Source: Octadecabacter sp. SW4
GTDB lineage: Bacteria > Pseudomonadota > Alphaproteobacteria > Rhodobacterales > Rhodobacteraceae
Length of the DNA: 64,000 bases
Reading direction: 5' to 3'
Assembly: GCF_008065155.1 (NCBI RefSeq)
Contig: NZ_CP042819.1
Location: 2,734,922-2,798,921 of the forward strand
A program made the position numbers and the translations under genes. A model generated the notes under the pieces. The model was not told the origin of the DNA and did no database searches. It saw only the letters and a program-made list of their open reading frames with translations. Shown here one piece after another: positions 9,917 to 19,341 of the stretch. Positions within the stretch are counted from its first letter, which is position 1. Every line of letters begins with the position of its first letter.

Positions 9917-10494
9917 CAACAGACGTCTGGGACAGGTTGTTTTCCGAATTTTCGCGCGTTTATGCGGCAACTCCCCAGCTTCAGGATTTCTGCCCGTTTC
10001 CAACCGATATCAAGCCTCAGAATGTCGTGGCACACGACATCCCCGCGCGCGCGCTGCTTGAAAGCGATCGGGGTTTGACCACCCGTGCTTACACCGGCTT
10101 GCGCGACGCCTTCGTCGCGGCAGCGCGCCATGCGCTGTGGCGCGAAACCTACAAGGGCACGGATATCGGTCAGGATTTCCTCGACCGTTTCGGATGCTAC
10201 TGCCTGATCGGCAGCGGCGGCGCCTTTTCAAGCGAAAGCCTTTTTGCCTATGTCGTCTATATGCCGCCGGGCCTGCACTACCCGTGGCACGACCACCCCG
10301 CCGAGGAGATTTATTTCGTTCTTGCAGGCGAAGCCGAATTTCATCGTCAAGGCCATCCCTCACGGGTTCTACGCCCCGGTGACGCGTCATTTCATGCAAG
10401 CAGCCAGTCCCACGCCATGACGACCCATGACCATCCGGTGATGGCGCTTGTGTTGTGGCGCGACGGGTTCGCGACCAGTCCAAAACTGACATGA
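9913..10494 (+). CDS. Cupin protein of the DMSP lyase family (DddQ/DddL/DddK-type)
   Basis: A 193-residue protein whose C-terminal half is a cupin with LHYPWHDHPAEEIYFVLAGE and a later HASSQSHAMTT. Tyr123, His126, His128, Glu132, Tyr134 and His167 have the spacing of the metal ligands and catalytic tyrosine known from DddQ-type enzymes, which cleave dimethylsulfoniopropionate to dimethyl sulfide and acrylate. The N-terminal helical region is also typical. The start overlaps the glnD stop by 4 bp (ATGA), so it is translationally coupled to glnD rather than placed in a ddd operon. Assignment to the superfamily is firm; the DMSP lyase activity is inferred. Confidence 0.8.
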   Translation: MTTDVWDRLFSEFSRVYAATPQLQDFCPFPTDIKPQNVVAHDIPARALLESDRGLTTRAYTGLRDAFVAAARHALWRETYKGTDIGQDFLDRFGCYCLIGSGGAFSSESLFAYVVYMPPGLHYPWHDHPAEEIYFVLAGEAEFHRQGHPSRVLRPGDASFHASSQSHAMTTHDHPVMALVLWRDGFATSPKLT

Positions 10495-10501
10495 GCGAGC
10501 A

Positions 10502-10753
10502 ATGGCCCTGACACGCGATATAAACCCGATGCCCGACTTTGTGCGCGCGGCGCTGGATGCGCGTGGCTTGCGCGCAGCATTCGATGCCCGCCCCGCCTAC
10601 CAGCGCAATGACTGGTTGGGCTGGATTGCTGCGCCCAAACGTGAAGAAACGCGGCAACGGCGGCTGGAAAAAATGCTGACAGAGCTTGCGCAGGGGCATG
10701 GCTACATGGGAATGGCGTGGCAGCCCCAGCCGCACAAGGACGCGTCATCTTGA
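10502..10753 (+). CDS. YdeI/OmpD-associated family small protein
   Basis: An 83-residue protein with the short C-terminal motif of the YdeI/OmpD-associated (bacteriocin-protection) family: W..I..(A)PKREETRQRRLEK. In this family the segment usually ends a larger protein; here it stands alone, with FDARPAYQRNDWLGWI before it. Function is not established. It begins 8 bp after the cupin gene and its TGA overlaps the TTG start of murJ, so all belong to one transcript. Confidence 0.7.
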   Translation: MALTRDINPMPDFVRAALDARGLRAAFDARPAYQRNDWLGWIAAPKREETRQRRLEKMLTELAQGHGYMGMAWQPQPHKDASS

Positions 10754-12288
10754 AACCTATCCGCCTTGTCTCGGGTTTTCTCACGGTCGGTGTCTGGACT
10801 TTGCTGAGCCGCATCTTTGGCTTTGTGCGCGACATCATGATCGCCGCTTATCTGGGCACCGGGCCGGTGGCCGAGGCATTTCTCGTCGCCTTCAGCCTGC
10901 CCAACATGTTCCGCCGGTTCTTTGCCGAAGGGGCGTTCAACATGGCATTCGTGCCGATGTTCTCCAAGAAGCTGGAAGGCGACGACGACGCGGCAGATTT
11001 CGCACGCGATGCCTTTACCGGACTGGCGACGATCCTGATCGGTTTCACACTGTTGGCCACCGTGTTCATGCCGTTTCTGGTCATGGCGATGGCCAGCGGG
11101 TTTCTGGGCGACGAACGCTTCGATCTGGCAGTGGCCTATGGCCGGATCGCCTTTCCCTACATCCTGTTCATCTCACTTGCGGCCCTGCTGTCCGGCGTCT
11201 TGAACGCCACGGGGCGGTTCGTGGCCGCCGCCGCTGCGCCGGTGTTGCTGAACGTGATTTTTGTCGCGGCGATCCTGTTGGGCAACCGTCTGGGCTGGCC
11301 GGTGGGTGACACGCTGGCATGGGCGGTGCCGCTGGCGGGGATCGCGCAACTGGTGCTGGTCTGGATCGCGGCCAGCCGCGCCGGATTCCGCCTGATCCCG
11401 CGCCGCCCGCGCCTGACACCGGACCTGAAACGCCTTGCGATTATCGCAGCGCCTGCCGCGCTTGCCGGCGGTGTTGTGCAGATCAACCTGCTGGTCGGGC
11501 GCCAGGTCGCGAGCTTTTTTGACGGGGCAATTGCCTGGCTGTCCTATGCGGATCGCCTGTATCAACTACCGCTTGGCGTGGTCGGCATTGCCATCGGCGT
11601 GGTCCTGCTGCCCGACCTGTCGCGCCGTCTTCGCGCGGGCGACATGGCGGGCGGACGTGATGCGTTCAACCGCGCCTGCGAGTTGAGCCTTGCACTGACG
11701 GTCCCCGCCGCCGTGGCGCTGATGGTGATCCCCCTGCCGCTGGTCACGGTGCTGTTCCAACGCGGGGCCTTTGGCGCCGATGATGCCGCGGCAACCGCGC
11801 TTGCGGTCGCGGTCTATGGCCTCGGGCTGCCCGCCTTCGTGATGCAAAAAGCCCTGCAACCGCTGTTTTTCGCCCGCGAGGACACACGCCGCCCGTTCTA
11901 CTATGCTCTTGTGTCGTTGTTGGTGAATGCCGTGGTTGCCTTTGGGCTGTCCTATTACATCGGCTATATCGCCGCCGCGCTTGGGACCACTTTGGCGGGT
12001 TGGGCGATGGTGTTGCTACTCTGGCGCGGGTCACGCGACATGGGCGAGGCCGCGCATTTCGACGCCCGGTTCAAACGCCGTATCTGGCGCATCATTGCGG
12101 TGTCGGCGTTGATGGGCGTGACCCTTTGGGGGCTGACGCTGGTGATCGGCCCGTTCCTGATGGTCCCGACCTGGCGCTACCTTGCGCTTGCGGTGCTGGT
12201 GTCGATCGGCATCACGACCTATTTCGCCCTTGGCCATGCCCTTGGCGCATTTCGGCTTGGTGAATTCAAACGGGCAATGCGCCGTTAG
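10750..12288 (+). CDS. murJ: Lipid II flippase MurJ (MviN family)
   Basis: About 512 residues with some 14 hydrophobic segments, including the MviN/MurJ N-terminal signature (TLLSRIFGFVRDIMIAAYLG, AFLVAFSLPNMFRRFFAEGAF) and a charged loop pattern typical of the MOP exporter superfamily. MurJ flips lipid-linked peptidoglycan precursor across the inner membrane. The start was set at TTG 10750 because the family usually begins M-K-P-I-R-L; this TTG overlaps the stop codon of the preceding gene (TTGA). A GTG at 10717 in frame is the alternative. Confidence 0.93.
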   Translation: MKPIRLVSGFLTVGVWTLLSRIFGFVRDIMIAAYLGTGPVAEAFLVAFSLPNMFRRFFAEGAFNMAFVPMFSKKLEGDDDAADFARDAFTGLATILIGFTLLATVFMPFLVMAMASGFLGDERFDLAVAYGRIAFPYILFISLAALLSGVLNATGRFVAAAAAPVLLNVIFVAAILLGNRLGWPVGDTLAWAVPLAGIAQLVLVWIAASRAGFRLIPRRPRLTPDLKRLAIIAAPAALAGGVVQINLLVGRQVASFFDGAIAWLSYADRLYQLPLGVVGIAIGVVLLPDLSRRLRAGDMAGGRDAFNRACELSLALTVPAAVALMVIPLPLVTVLFQRGAFGADDAAATALAVAVYGLGLPAFVMQKALQPLFFAREDTRRPFYYALVSLLVNAVVAFGLSYYIGYIAAALGTTLAGWAMVLLLWRGSRDMGEAAHFDARFKRRIWRIIAVSALMGVTLWGLTLVIGPFLMVPTWRYLALAVLVSIGITTYFALGHALGAFRLGEFKRAMRR

Positions 12289-12307
12289 GAACGCTGTCGG
12301 ATACGCG

Positions 12308-12964
12308 TCATGAACGCGCCCCACCCCCCGGTGACAGGATCGGCGCGAGGGCCAAGCCAATCACGAAACCGGCGATTTCAGCAATCCACGTGGGGGTGGA
12401 CCCGAAAACCATCCCGTAAACCAGCATGATCCCCAAAAGGACGATAATCAGGGAAAATGCACGGAACTGGTTTTCGCCCAAACGCCCCAAGGTCAACCAC
12501 ATCAGATAGGTATAGGCACCGATCAACCCGTAAACCGGCGGAAATACCCCGATCAGCGCCACGTTGCGCGGTGACAAAAGCCCGTAAACCAGCGCCCCGC
12601 CAATCGTGCAGGCCAGAAACAGAATGATGACAGCGACGGGGTTCAATATCTCTGCGACATATTTCCCAAGCGCCAGCAGCAGGACAATCCCCCACAACGC
12701 ATGGGTAAAAGAACCGTGGACAAACGGATAGGTGACAAAGCGTTTCAGCAGATCGAACGTCCACACGCCCTGATCAAAAACGACCGCGATGACATTGGGC
12801 GACATCCCATAATCCTGTATCGCCGCAGACCGCCAGCCGACCCCCGTGCGCCCGCCAAGCCAGCCCTGATCCGCCAGACTAAGCACCGCTTCGACGCCGA
12901 CCACGACGGCCACAAGCCCAAGAATGATCGGCGGAATGGCATTGAACGGGTTTTCACTGCGCAT
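12308..12964 (-). CDS. Rhomboid-family membrane protein lacking the catalytic residues
   Basis: A 218-residue protein with about six membrane segments and recognisable rhomboid architecture: the L1-loop motif [20 protein letters not shown] and a later segment [16 protein letters not shown] corresponding to the GxSG helix. The usual nucleophile motif GxSG reads GVFP, the His of the last catalytic helix is replaced ([10 protein letters not shown] in place of AHxxGF), and the Asn of HxxxN is Gly. It therefore cannot be a serine protease by the known mechanism and is better called a pseudoprotease. The start was placed at ATG 12964; a frame extends upstream but overlaps trpS. It is convergent to murJ and divergent from trpS. 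Confidence 0.82.
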   Translation of the reverse strand: MRSENPFNAIPPIILGLVAVVVGVEAVLSLADQGWLGGRTGVGWRSAAIQDYGMSPNVIAVVFDQGVWTFDLLKRFVTYPFVHGSFTHALWGIVLLLALGKYVAEILNPVAVIILFLACTIGGALVYGLLSPRNVALIGVFPPVYGLIGAYTYLMWLTLGRLGENQFRAFSLIIVLLGIMLVYGMVFGSTPTWIAEIAGFVIGLALAPILSPGGGARS

Positions 12965-13043
12965 GGAACGGGTCCTTTGGTTGACGGCCTCTTGCGGCAT
13001 GGGTAAGCGAGAGCGAACCCGAAATCCAGCCCCGGACCCGATC

Positions 13044-14063
13044 ATGACCCAAGCGACATTCACCCCCCGCGTCTTTTCCGGCATCAAACCGTCCGGCGGG
13101 CTGCAACTTGGCAACTACCTTGGCGCGATCAAACGCTTTGTCGGGATGCAGGGCGGCGATTTCGAAACGATTTACTGCGTGGTTGATATGCACGCGATCA
13201 CCGTCTGGCAGGACCCTGCCGAATTGTGCAATGCCACCCGCGAAGTTGCCGCCGGTTATCTGGCCTCGGGGATCGACCCTGCGCAATCAATCCTGTTCAA
13301 CCAATCGCAAGTGTCCGCCCATGCGGAACTGGGTTGGATTTTCAACTGTGTCGCCCGCCTTGGCTGGATGAACCGGATGACGCAATTCAAGGACAAGGCC
13401 GGCAAGAACGCTGAAAAAGCCTCGCTCGGCCTATACGCTTACCCCGCGCTGATGGCCGCTGACATTTTGCTCTATCACGCCACGCATGTCCCCGTGGGCG
13501 AAGATCAGAAACAGCACGTCGAACTGACCCGCGATATCGCCAACAAGTTCAACCATGACTATGGCACTGATTTCTTTCCCGTCACCGAACCGGTGATCGA
13601 CGGCCCCGCGACCCGCGTGATGAACCTGCGCGACGGCACCAAGAAGATGTCGAAATCCGGCGAAAGCGATATGGAGCGCATCAACATGACCGATGATGCC
13701 GACACCATCGCCAGGAAATTCAAAAAGGCGCGCACCGATCCGGCCCCGCTGCCTGACACCGTCGCAGGGCTGGCCGACCGCCCCGAAGCACGCAATCTGG
13801 TCGATATCTACGCCGCCCTGGCCGATATCACGCCCGCCGACGTCATCGCACAATATTCCGGCGCGGGCTGGGGCGCGTTCAAGCCCGCCTTGGCCGATCT
13901 TGCCGTGGAAAAACTCGCGCCGATCAGCACCGAAATGGCCCGCCTGATGGCTGACCCCGCCGAAATTGACCGCACATTGGCAGCGGGTGCCGAAAAGGCC
14001 CGAACCATCGCCGCGCCGATCTTGGCAAAAACCTACGATATCGTTGGAATGCTGCGCAGCTAG
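13044..14063 (+). CDS. trpS: Tryptophanyl-tRNA synthetase
   Basis: A 339-residue class I synthetase with the nucleotide-binding region [18 protein letters not shown] (the HIGH-equivalent) and the KMSKS loop ([10 protein letters not shown]) about residues 200-205. It charges tRNA(Trp) with tryptophan. Length is normal for bacterial TrpRS. The start ATG 13044 matches the family N-terminus ([14 protein letters not shown]). It follows a divergent rhomboid-like gene, and its end overlaps the convergent RNA methyltransferase gene by 4 bp. Confidence 0.95.
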   Translation: MTQATFTPRVFSGIKPSGGLQLGNYLGAIKRFVGMQGGDFETIYCVVDMHAITVWQDPAELCNATREVAAGYLASGIDPAQSILFNQSQVSAHAELGWIFNCVARLGWMNRMTQFKDKAGKNAEKASLGLYAYPALMAADILLYHATHVPVGEDQKQHVELTRDIANKFNHDYGTDFFPVTEPVIDGPATRVMNLRDGTKKMSKSGESDMERINMTDDADTIARKFKKARTDPAPLPDTVAGLADRPEARNLVDIYAALADITPADVIAQYSGAGWGAFKPALADLAVEKLAPISTEMARLMADPAEIDRTLAAGAEKARTIAAPILAKTYDIVGMLRS

Positions 14064-15160
14064 CGCAGGGCGTCGGTCTGGAACAGCTTGACCTTCAGCC
14101 CGCCGAATGACACCGGCGGGCCTGCGGGTTTGAACGGCAGGCCGGATGATTTGGCCAACCCGTTGTCAGATGTGACCATCCCGACCCGCCAACCCTTGAA
14201 CCGCTCCAGCAGCGTCTTGCCCAGCGCGCCATAAACCGCGAACAGCAGCTTTTTGTCGCCGATCCGGGCGCCATATGGCGGGTTGACGATGACCAGTCCG
14301 GGCGGGCCATCGGGGCGCTGCACATCGCTCACGGCTGCGCGGGTAAATTGGGTGCACTCTGCCACACCTGCACGGGCAGCATTGGCGATGGACATGCGGA
14401 TTGCACCATCGTCGCGGTCGCTGCCAAAAAACCGCACCGACGGCAGGGTTGCGGGCTGGTCGGCACGCATGGCTGCCCATCTCGCCGCATCAAATGTTGC
14501 CAGTTGTTCAAAGGCAAAACCGCGCGAGCGGCCAGCGTGCAAACCAGCCGCCATCTCTGCCGCCTCGATCACAAACGTGCCGGACCCGCACATCGGATCA
14601 ACCAGCGGCTCGCTGCCGTTATAGCCACATTCCCGCAGGAACATCGCCGCCAGATTTTCGCGCATGGGTGCCTTGCCCACGGCCTCTTTGTGGCCACGCT
14701 TGTGCAGGCTTTCACCTGATGTATCGACGCTGAAGGTGCACAGGTTGTCGTCGATCCGCAATTTCAGCCGGATCGGTGCATCAGCGGCAATCGTTGCGCC
14801 CAACTCTTCGACCAGCGCCTTTTCCACGCGCTGGATTGCCGCGCCCGCATGATAGATTTTCGAGGCTTTGCAAATCGCTTCGACCTTCACCGGCACATCG
14901 GCGCGCAGCACGTCGCCCCAGGGGAACTTGCGCGACCGCTTATCCAGTTGCGCCAGATGGAAGGCACGAAATTCACCGATACGGGCCAGCACACGCCCCG
15001 CCCCGCGCATCTGCAGATTGGCGCGCCAGACCTCGGCCCAATCGCCCTGCACGGTGACACCCCCCGCCGTGACGACAGGGTTGGTGAAACCACGAGCGGC
15101 AGCTTCTTCGCGCAGGGTGTTTTCAAGGCCGGGGGCAGCCACCAGGAAGATATCGAACAT
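14060..15160 (-). CDS. THUMP-domain class I RNA methyltransferase (RlmL N-terminal-type)
   Basis: A 366-residue protein: an N-terminal THUMP region (about 1-160) followed by a Rossmann methyltransferase domain with [17 protein letters not shown] and the catalytic NPPYGARI motif. This is the architecture of the m2G methyltransferases related to the N-terminal half of E. coli RlmL, which modify 23S rRNA or tRNA guanosines at N2. The start ATG 15160 gives [13 protein letters not shown], the usual family N-terminus; the upstream open frame is non-coding in appearance. The precise RNA target is unknown. Confidence 0.9.
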   Translation of the reverse strand: MFDIFLVAAPGLENTLREEAAARGFTNPVVTAGGVTVQGDWAEVWRANLQMRGAGRVLARIGEFRAFHLAQLDKRSRKFPWGDVLRADVPVKVEAICKASKIYHAGAAIQRVEKALVEELGATIAADAPIRLKLRIDDNLCTFSVDTSGESLHKRGHKEAVGKAPMRENLAAMFLRECGYNGSEPLVDPMCGSGTFVIEAAEMAAGLHAGRSRGFAFEQLATFDAARWAAMRADQPATLPSVRFFGSDRDDGAIRMSIANAARAGVAECTQFTRAAVSDVQRPDGPPGLVIVNPPYGARIGDKKLLFAVYGALGKTLLERFKGWRVGMVTSDNGLAKSSGLPFKPAGPPVSFGGLKVKLFQTDALR

Positions 15161-15188
15161 ACCCGTCCCTAGACCCACTGCGCCCTGA

Positions 15189-16055
15189 TTACGAGGGGGT
15201 ATCGCCGATCTTGTCCTGCGTGCGCGTGTCAAAATCGCTGGCGTCATGGCGCTCGTGCAATTGCGTCTCGGGCTCGCCAAAGGTCCGGTTCACCATGCGG
15301 CCACGTTTCACGGCAGGGCGCGCGTCGATCTTTTGTGCCCACGCCATGACATTCTTGTAGCTGGCGACATCCAGAAAGTCAGCAGCGCCATACTGACGGC
15401 CCAGAACCAACTGCCCATACCACGCCCAGATGGCCATATCGGCGATGGTATAATCTGCGCCCGCGATGAACGGATGATCCGCCAACTGGCGATCCAGAAC
15501 GTCCAGCTGACGTTTGGTCTCCATCGCGAAACGGTTGATCGGATATTCAAATTTTTCAGGGGCATAGGCATAAAAATGGCCAAACCCGCCGCCCAAATAG
15601 GGCGCGCTGCCCATCTGCCAGAATAACCACGACAGACATTCGGTGCGCGCGCCGTGGTCCTTGGGAAGGAAATGCCCGAACTTTTCCGCCAGATAAAGCA
15701 GGATCGCCCCGCTTTCAAACACCCTCTGGGGCGCGTCGCCAGAGCGATCCATCAGCGCCGGTATCTTGGAGTTGGGGTTGACGTCGACAAAGCCGCTGCC
15801 AAATTGGTCGCCATCACCAATGTTGATCAACCAGGCATCATATTCCGCCTCATTCACCCCCTGCGCCAACAATTCTTCAAGCATCACCGTGACCTTGACG
15901 CCATTGGGCGTGGCCAGTGAATAAAGCTGAAGCGGATGCTTGCCCACCGGCAAGTCCTTGTCGTGGGTGGCACCTGCGATGGGGCGGTTGATACTGGCGA
16001 ACTGCCCGCCATTTTCTTGGTCCCAGGTCCAGACTTTGGGCGGCGTGTAGGTCAT
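15189..16055 (-). CDS. yghU: Glutathione S-transferase, YghU type (GSH-dependent disulfide-bond oxidoreductase)
   Basis: A 288-residue GST with the YghU/Nu-class N-terminal extension (YTPPKVWTWD, ASINRPIAGATH), the thioredoxin-like domain with HPLQLYSLATPNGVKV and the VNPNSKIPAL loop, and a helical C-terminal domain (WLFWQMGSAPYLGGGFGHFY). Nu-class enzymes bind two glutathiones and reduce organic hydroperoxides or disulfides. It is the upstream neighbour of the RNA methyltransferase on the same strand, with a 28-bp gap. Confidence 0.92.
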   Translation of the reverse strand: MTYTPPKVWTWDQENGGQFASINRPIAGATHDKDLPVGKHPLQLYSLATPNGVKVTVMLEELLAQGVNEAEYDAWLINIGDGDQFGSGFVDVNPNSKIPALMDRSGDAPQRVFESGAILLYLAEKFGHFLPKDHGARTECLSWLFWQMGSAPYLGGGFGHFYAYAPEKFEYPINRFAMETKRQLDVLDRQLADHPFIAGADYTIADMAIWAWYGQLVLGRQYGAADFLDVASYKNVMAWAQKIDARPAVKRGRMVNRTFGEPETQLHERHDASDFDTRTQDKIGDTPS

Positions 16056-16213
16056 ATGACATCCTTTGCATTGATACAGGGGACAGTTGACGCTGTTGGC
16101 GAAGGTTTCAAGCCTCGTCCACTGTGCATTTACGCACCATTGGCGTTTGAAACAGGATATTCACAGACGATCACACGCGACCTATCTGCAAGTCATGACA
16201 ATCGGAGCCTGAA

Positions 16214-16708
16214 ATGTCCAACCTTGCCCCCAACACAACCCGCATCGGCCATGTTCATCTGCGCGTGTCCAACCTTGATCGCGCCATCGCGTTTTATGGC
16301 GATGTTCTTGGCTTTGAAGTGCAGCAGCGTTACGGCAAAGGGGCCGCGTTCCTGTCAGCGGGTGGCTATCACCACCATATCGGGCTGAACACCTGGGAAA
16401 GCCTTGGCGCGACACCGCCACCGCCCGGGCACACAGGGTTGTATCACACTGCGTTCCTTTATCCCGATCATGCGAGCCTTGCCGCCGCGATTCACCGGGT
16501 GCTTGGTGCTGGCGTCCCGCTGGACGGGGCGGCGGATCATGGCGTGAGCGAGGCGGTCTATCTGCGCGATCCCGATGACAACGGTGTCGAGCTTTATGTC
16601 GACCGCCCCAAGGCCGACTGGCCGCGCGGGGCCGACGGGCAACTTACAATGGGAAATCGCCCGTTTGATGTTGGTGCCTTGCTGGCGCGCTATCCGTCAC
16701 AAAACTGA
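16214..16708 (+). CDS. VOC (glyoxalase/dioxygenase superfamily) protein
   Basis: A 164-residue protein of two beta-alpha-beta-beta-beta modules typical of the vicinal oxygen chelate fold: RIGHVHLRVSNLDRAIAFY at the start, GYHHHIGLNTWES in the middle and DPDDNGVELYVDRP near the end. The His and Glu candidates of the metal site are present (His in IGHVHL, His in YHHHIG, Glu in GVELYVD). Resembles CatE-type extradiol dioxygenases, but the substrate cannot be told. It stands alone downstream of a 158-bp gap from the divergent yghU gene. Confidence 0.82.
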   Translation: MSNLAPNTTRIGHVHLRVSNLDRAIAFYGDVLGFEVQQRYGKGAAFLSAGGYHHHIGLNTWESLGATPPPPGHTGLYHTAFLYPDHASLAAAIHRVLGAGVPLDGAADHGVSEAVYLRDPDDNGVELYVDRPKADWPRGADGQLTMGNRPFDVGALLARYPSQN

Positions 16709-16882
16709 ATCCGAATCCCGGCAATGTAGAGATGCGCAACGGGCGGCTTGCCCAACGCGCCAACTCGGCCCCGTCCCGCCGATTGTCCCTTGCGCCCGGG
16801 CCACCCCGCCCGGGCGCGTTTTCATGGTCTGGACCTTATACCTTGCGGCGACTAGCGTTCTTCCAAACGAAAGGAAGTCCAG

Positions 16883-17749
16883 ATGGCGACCGGCAAGAAC
16901 ATCCGCACCTATTTCCAAGGCACATGGCATACCGGCGACGTCCCTGTGATGCGCGCCGCCGATCATGGCATGTGGCTGGGCAGCAGTGTGTTTGACGGTG
17001 CGCGCGCCTTTGACGGGCTATGCCCCGATCTTGAGGCCCACTGCGCCCGCGTGAACCGTTCGGCCAAGGCCCTGATGATCACACCGACCATCGAAACGGC
17101 AGATATGGTCAAGATCATCCACGAGGGGCTGGCGCTTTATCCGCCAAAGTCACCAATCTACATCAGGCCGATGTATTGGGCGATCGACAGCGGGTTCAAC
17201 GCGATCGTGCCGCGCGAAGATGGCGAAACGGGCTTTGCGATCTGTCTCGAGGAAATCCCGATGGCAGCGCCGGATGCGACAACCACTTTAACGACGACGC
17301 GCTTTCGCCGCCCGGTGATGGAAAGCGCGGTGGTCAACGCCAAAGCGGGCTGCCTTTATCCCAACAACGCGCGGATGCTGGCCGAAGCCCGGGCCAAGGG
17401 GTTCGGCAATGCCCTTGTCGCTGACGCAATGGGCAACGTGGCCGAAAGTGCCACGGCAAACGCCTTTATGGTCAAAGACGGCGCGATCTTTACGCCGATC
17501 CCCAACGGGACATTCTTGGCGGGAATCACCCGCGCACGTCACATCAGCAACCTTGCCAATGACGGCGTGCAGGTCCAGGAAACCGTGCTGACGTTCGATG
17601 ATTTCCGTAACGCGGACGAAGTGTTCCTGACAGGCAATTTGTCCAAGGTCACGCCCGTCACCGCCTTTGATGATCGTCAGTATCAGGTCGGCCCCGTAAC
17701 GCGTCGCCTGCGCGAGCTTTACTGGGATTGGGCCGCGACGGCGGGCTGA
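16883..17749 (+). CDS. Class IV (branched-chain-like) aminotransferase
   Basis: A 288-residue fold-type IV PLP enzyme: GSSVFDGARAF near the N-terminus, the PLP lysine region VVNAKAGCLYPNN, and NVAESATANAFMV before the C-terminal TGITRARHI-like segment. This family makes or degrades branched-chain amino acids or D-amino acids; IlvE-type activity is the most likely reading. The start ATG 16883 has AAAGGAAG a few bases upstream. Its stop overlaps the start of the next gene (TGATG), implying translational coupling with an unknown membrane protein. Confidence 0.88.
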   Translation: MATGKNIRTYFQGTWHTGDVPVMRAADHGMWLGSSVFDGARAFDGLCPDLEAHCARVNRSAKALMITPTIETADMVKIIHEGLALYPPKSPIYIRPMYWAIDSGFNAIVPREDGETGFAICLEEIPMAAPDATTTLTTTRFRRPVMESAVVNAKAGCLYPNNARMLAEARAKGFGNALVADAMGNVAESATANAFMVKDGAIFTPIPNGTFLAGITRARHISNLANDGVQVQETVLTFDDFRNADEVFLTGNLSKVTPVTAFDDRQYQVGPVTRRLRELYWDWAATAG

Positions 17750-18804
17750 TGCGGCGCTGGCTTCGCCTCGCGCTTGCGCTCAGCCCGTTTGGTCTGACGG
17801 CGATGACCTTTGTCTGGCTGATGACAACCAACCCCTTCGTCGCTCCGTTCGTCGCGCGCGGCACTGACCAGCTAGCAATCACGCTTGAACGGGAAATGGC
17901 GCGCACCGTGAACCCTGAATGGCTGGTCCCACGGTTTCAGGACGCGGTCGCGGCAAAGGATCTTGACCGTATCGAATTGCATATCGACCTTGCGCAGGCA
18001 TATCAGATCCCGCTGCCGCCCGAGACATTGACCCTGGCTGGCGATATCGTTGCGGCGCAATCGGGCTTTGTTGCCAATTCACTGTCATGCGCGCAATGCG
18101 CGGTCGATATATCGTCCTGCCGTTCAATCGCGCAACTTGGCGCCTGCGCGGTGCCATTCGAGGTCTCACCGGCGGGCGATCTGAATGCATTGCGGCGCGC
18201 CGGTGTGAACTATGCAACAGGCGCCGAGGTCGACGAGCTTGATCTGGGGCTGGCCTTGGTCGGGCTTGGCGCAACGGCGGCGATCGTCGTCAGCGGCGGC
18301 ACGTCAGGAACCATAAAGCTTGGCGCGGGGCTGATCCGCACGGCGCGCCGCCTTGGCAGCCTGACACCGGACTTTGCACGTATTCTAGGTGGTGCAGCGC
18401 GCCTTCCGGTCAACTGGTCGCGGGTGCCTGCCTATCTCGGGGGGCGCGCGCCGCTGGACGAAATTACCGACACGGTGCAACTGGCCCGCCTGGGCGCGAT
18501 TGCCGCAGATCTGGGCCGGTTGCGCCGCAATACCGACACCGCCCAGGCGCTTGTTCTGATGCGCCATATCGACAGCGCCGAGGATGCGGCGCGACTGGCC
18601 CGCGTTTCAGACGCTGCGGGGCCAAATACGCGCCGGATCATGCAGGTTCTGGGCAAAAGCCGCGTGTTTCGCGCAATGGTGCGTCTCAGCGATGCGACAA
18701 TCGGGGCGTTGGCATTCGGATATGCCTTGATCGTTCAGATTCTGGTCTTTTGCGGACAACAATGTGGAAACCTGTGCCTGCGCAGATTGCGCCGCCTGAT
18801 CTAG
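17749..18804 (+). CDS. Membrane protein of unknown function, coupled to the aminotransferase
   Basis: A 351-residue protein not recognised. It has an N-terminal membrane segment (LRLALALSPFGLTAMTFVWLM), a presumably periplasmic region with a cysteine cluster (CAQCAVDISSCRSIAQLGAC, about residues 115-134), a Gly/Ala-rich hydrophobic stretch (LDLGLALVGLGATAAIVVSG) that could form a hairpin in the membrane, and a C-terminal hydrophobic segment followed by CGQQCGNLCLRRLRRLI. The ATG lies inside the stop of the upstream aminotransferase gene. Four clustered cysteines suggest disulfides or metal binding, but nothing proves it. Confidence 0.75.
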   Translation: MRRWLRLALALSPFGLTAMTFVWLMTTNPFVAPFVARGTDQLAITLEREMARTVNPEWLVPRFQDAVAAKDLDRIELHIDLAQAYQIPLPPETLTLAGDIVAAQSGFVANSLSCAQCAVDISSCRSIAQLGACAVPFEVSPAGDLNALRRAGVNYATGAEVDELDLGLALVGLGATAAIVVSGGTSGTIKLGAGLIRTARRLGSLTPDFARILGGAARLPVNWSRVPAYLGGRAPLDEITDTVQLARLGAIAADLGRLRRNTDTAQALVLMRHIDSAEDAARLARVSDAAGPNTRRIMQVLGKSRVFRAMVRLSDATIGALAFGYALIVQILVFCGQQCGNLCLRRLRRLI

Positions 18805-18885
18805 AATGCGATCAGGTCGATACCGCAAAACCGTTGCCAGTTCGGCCGCACTGCGCCACACTCGGGCCGAATATGGGGGACCGTC

Positions 18886-19341
18886 ATGCGTAAATTTCTG
18901 GTTGTTCTGGATGATAGCCGCGAATGTCTGAATGCAATGCGCTTTGCCGCCATGCGGGCAGCGAAAACCGGTGGCGGCGTTGCGGTGTTGTCGATCATCC
19001 CGCCGGATGAATTTAACCACTGGATCGGTGTGGGCGAAGTGATGCGCGCCGAGGCCCGTGAACGCATCGAGGTGCATTTCGAGGTTTTCGCCAAATGGAT
19101 GCGTGACAAGCAAGGCGTCGATCCGCAGTTGATCATCCGCGAGGGCGAGGCCGTTCCCGAAATCATGGCACAAATTGACGAAGACCCCGAAATCGGTGTG
19201 CTGATCCTGGGTGCCGGCACCGACAAAAAAGGGCCCGGCCCATTGGTCACGCAGTTGACCCGCAATTCCGGCGCTCTCCAGATTCCCATCACCATCGTCC
19301 CCGGCGAGATGTCCAAAGAACGGCTCGAAGCGATTACCTGA
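18886..19341 (+). CDS. Universal stress protein family
   Basis: A 151-residue single UspA domain: hydrophobic first strand KFLVVLDDSRECLNAM, then GGGVAVLSIIPPD, and the C-terminal loop VLILGAGTDKKGPGPLVTQL in place of the usual ATP-binding GxxGxxxxxxGS. The last strand is ALQIPITIVPGEM. Usp proteins bind ATP or act as dimeric stress modulators in the cytoplasm. The Gly-rich loop is altered, so ATP binding is uncertain. It is followed by a long non-coding gap. Confidence 0.85.
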   Translation: MRKFLVVLDDSRECLNAMRFAAMRAAKTGGGVAVLSIIPPDEFNHWIGVGEVMRAEARERIEVHFEVFAKWMRDKQGVDPQLIIREGEAVPEIMAQIDEDPEIGVLILGAGTDKKGPGPLVTQLTRNSGALQIPITIVPGEMSKERLEAIT

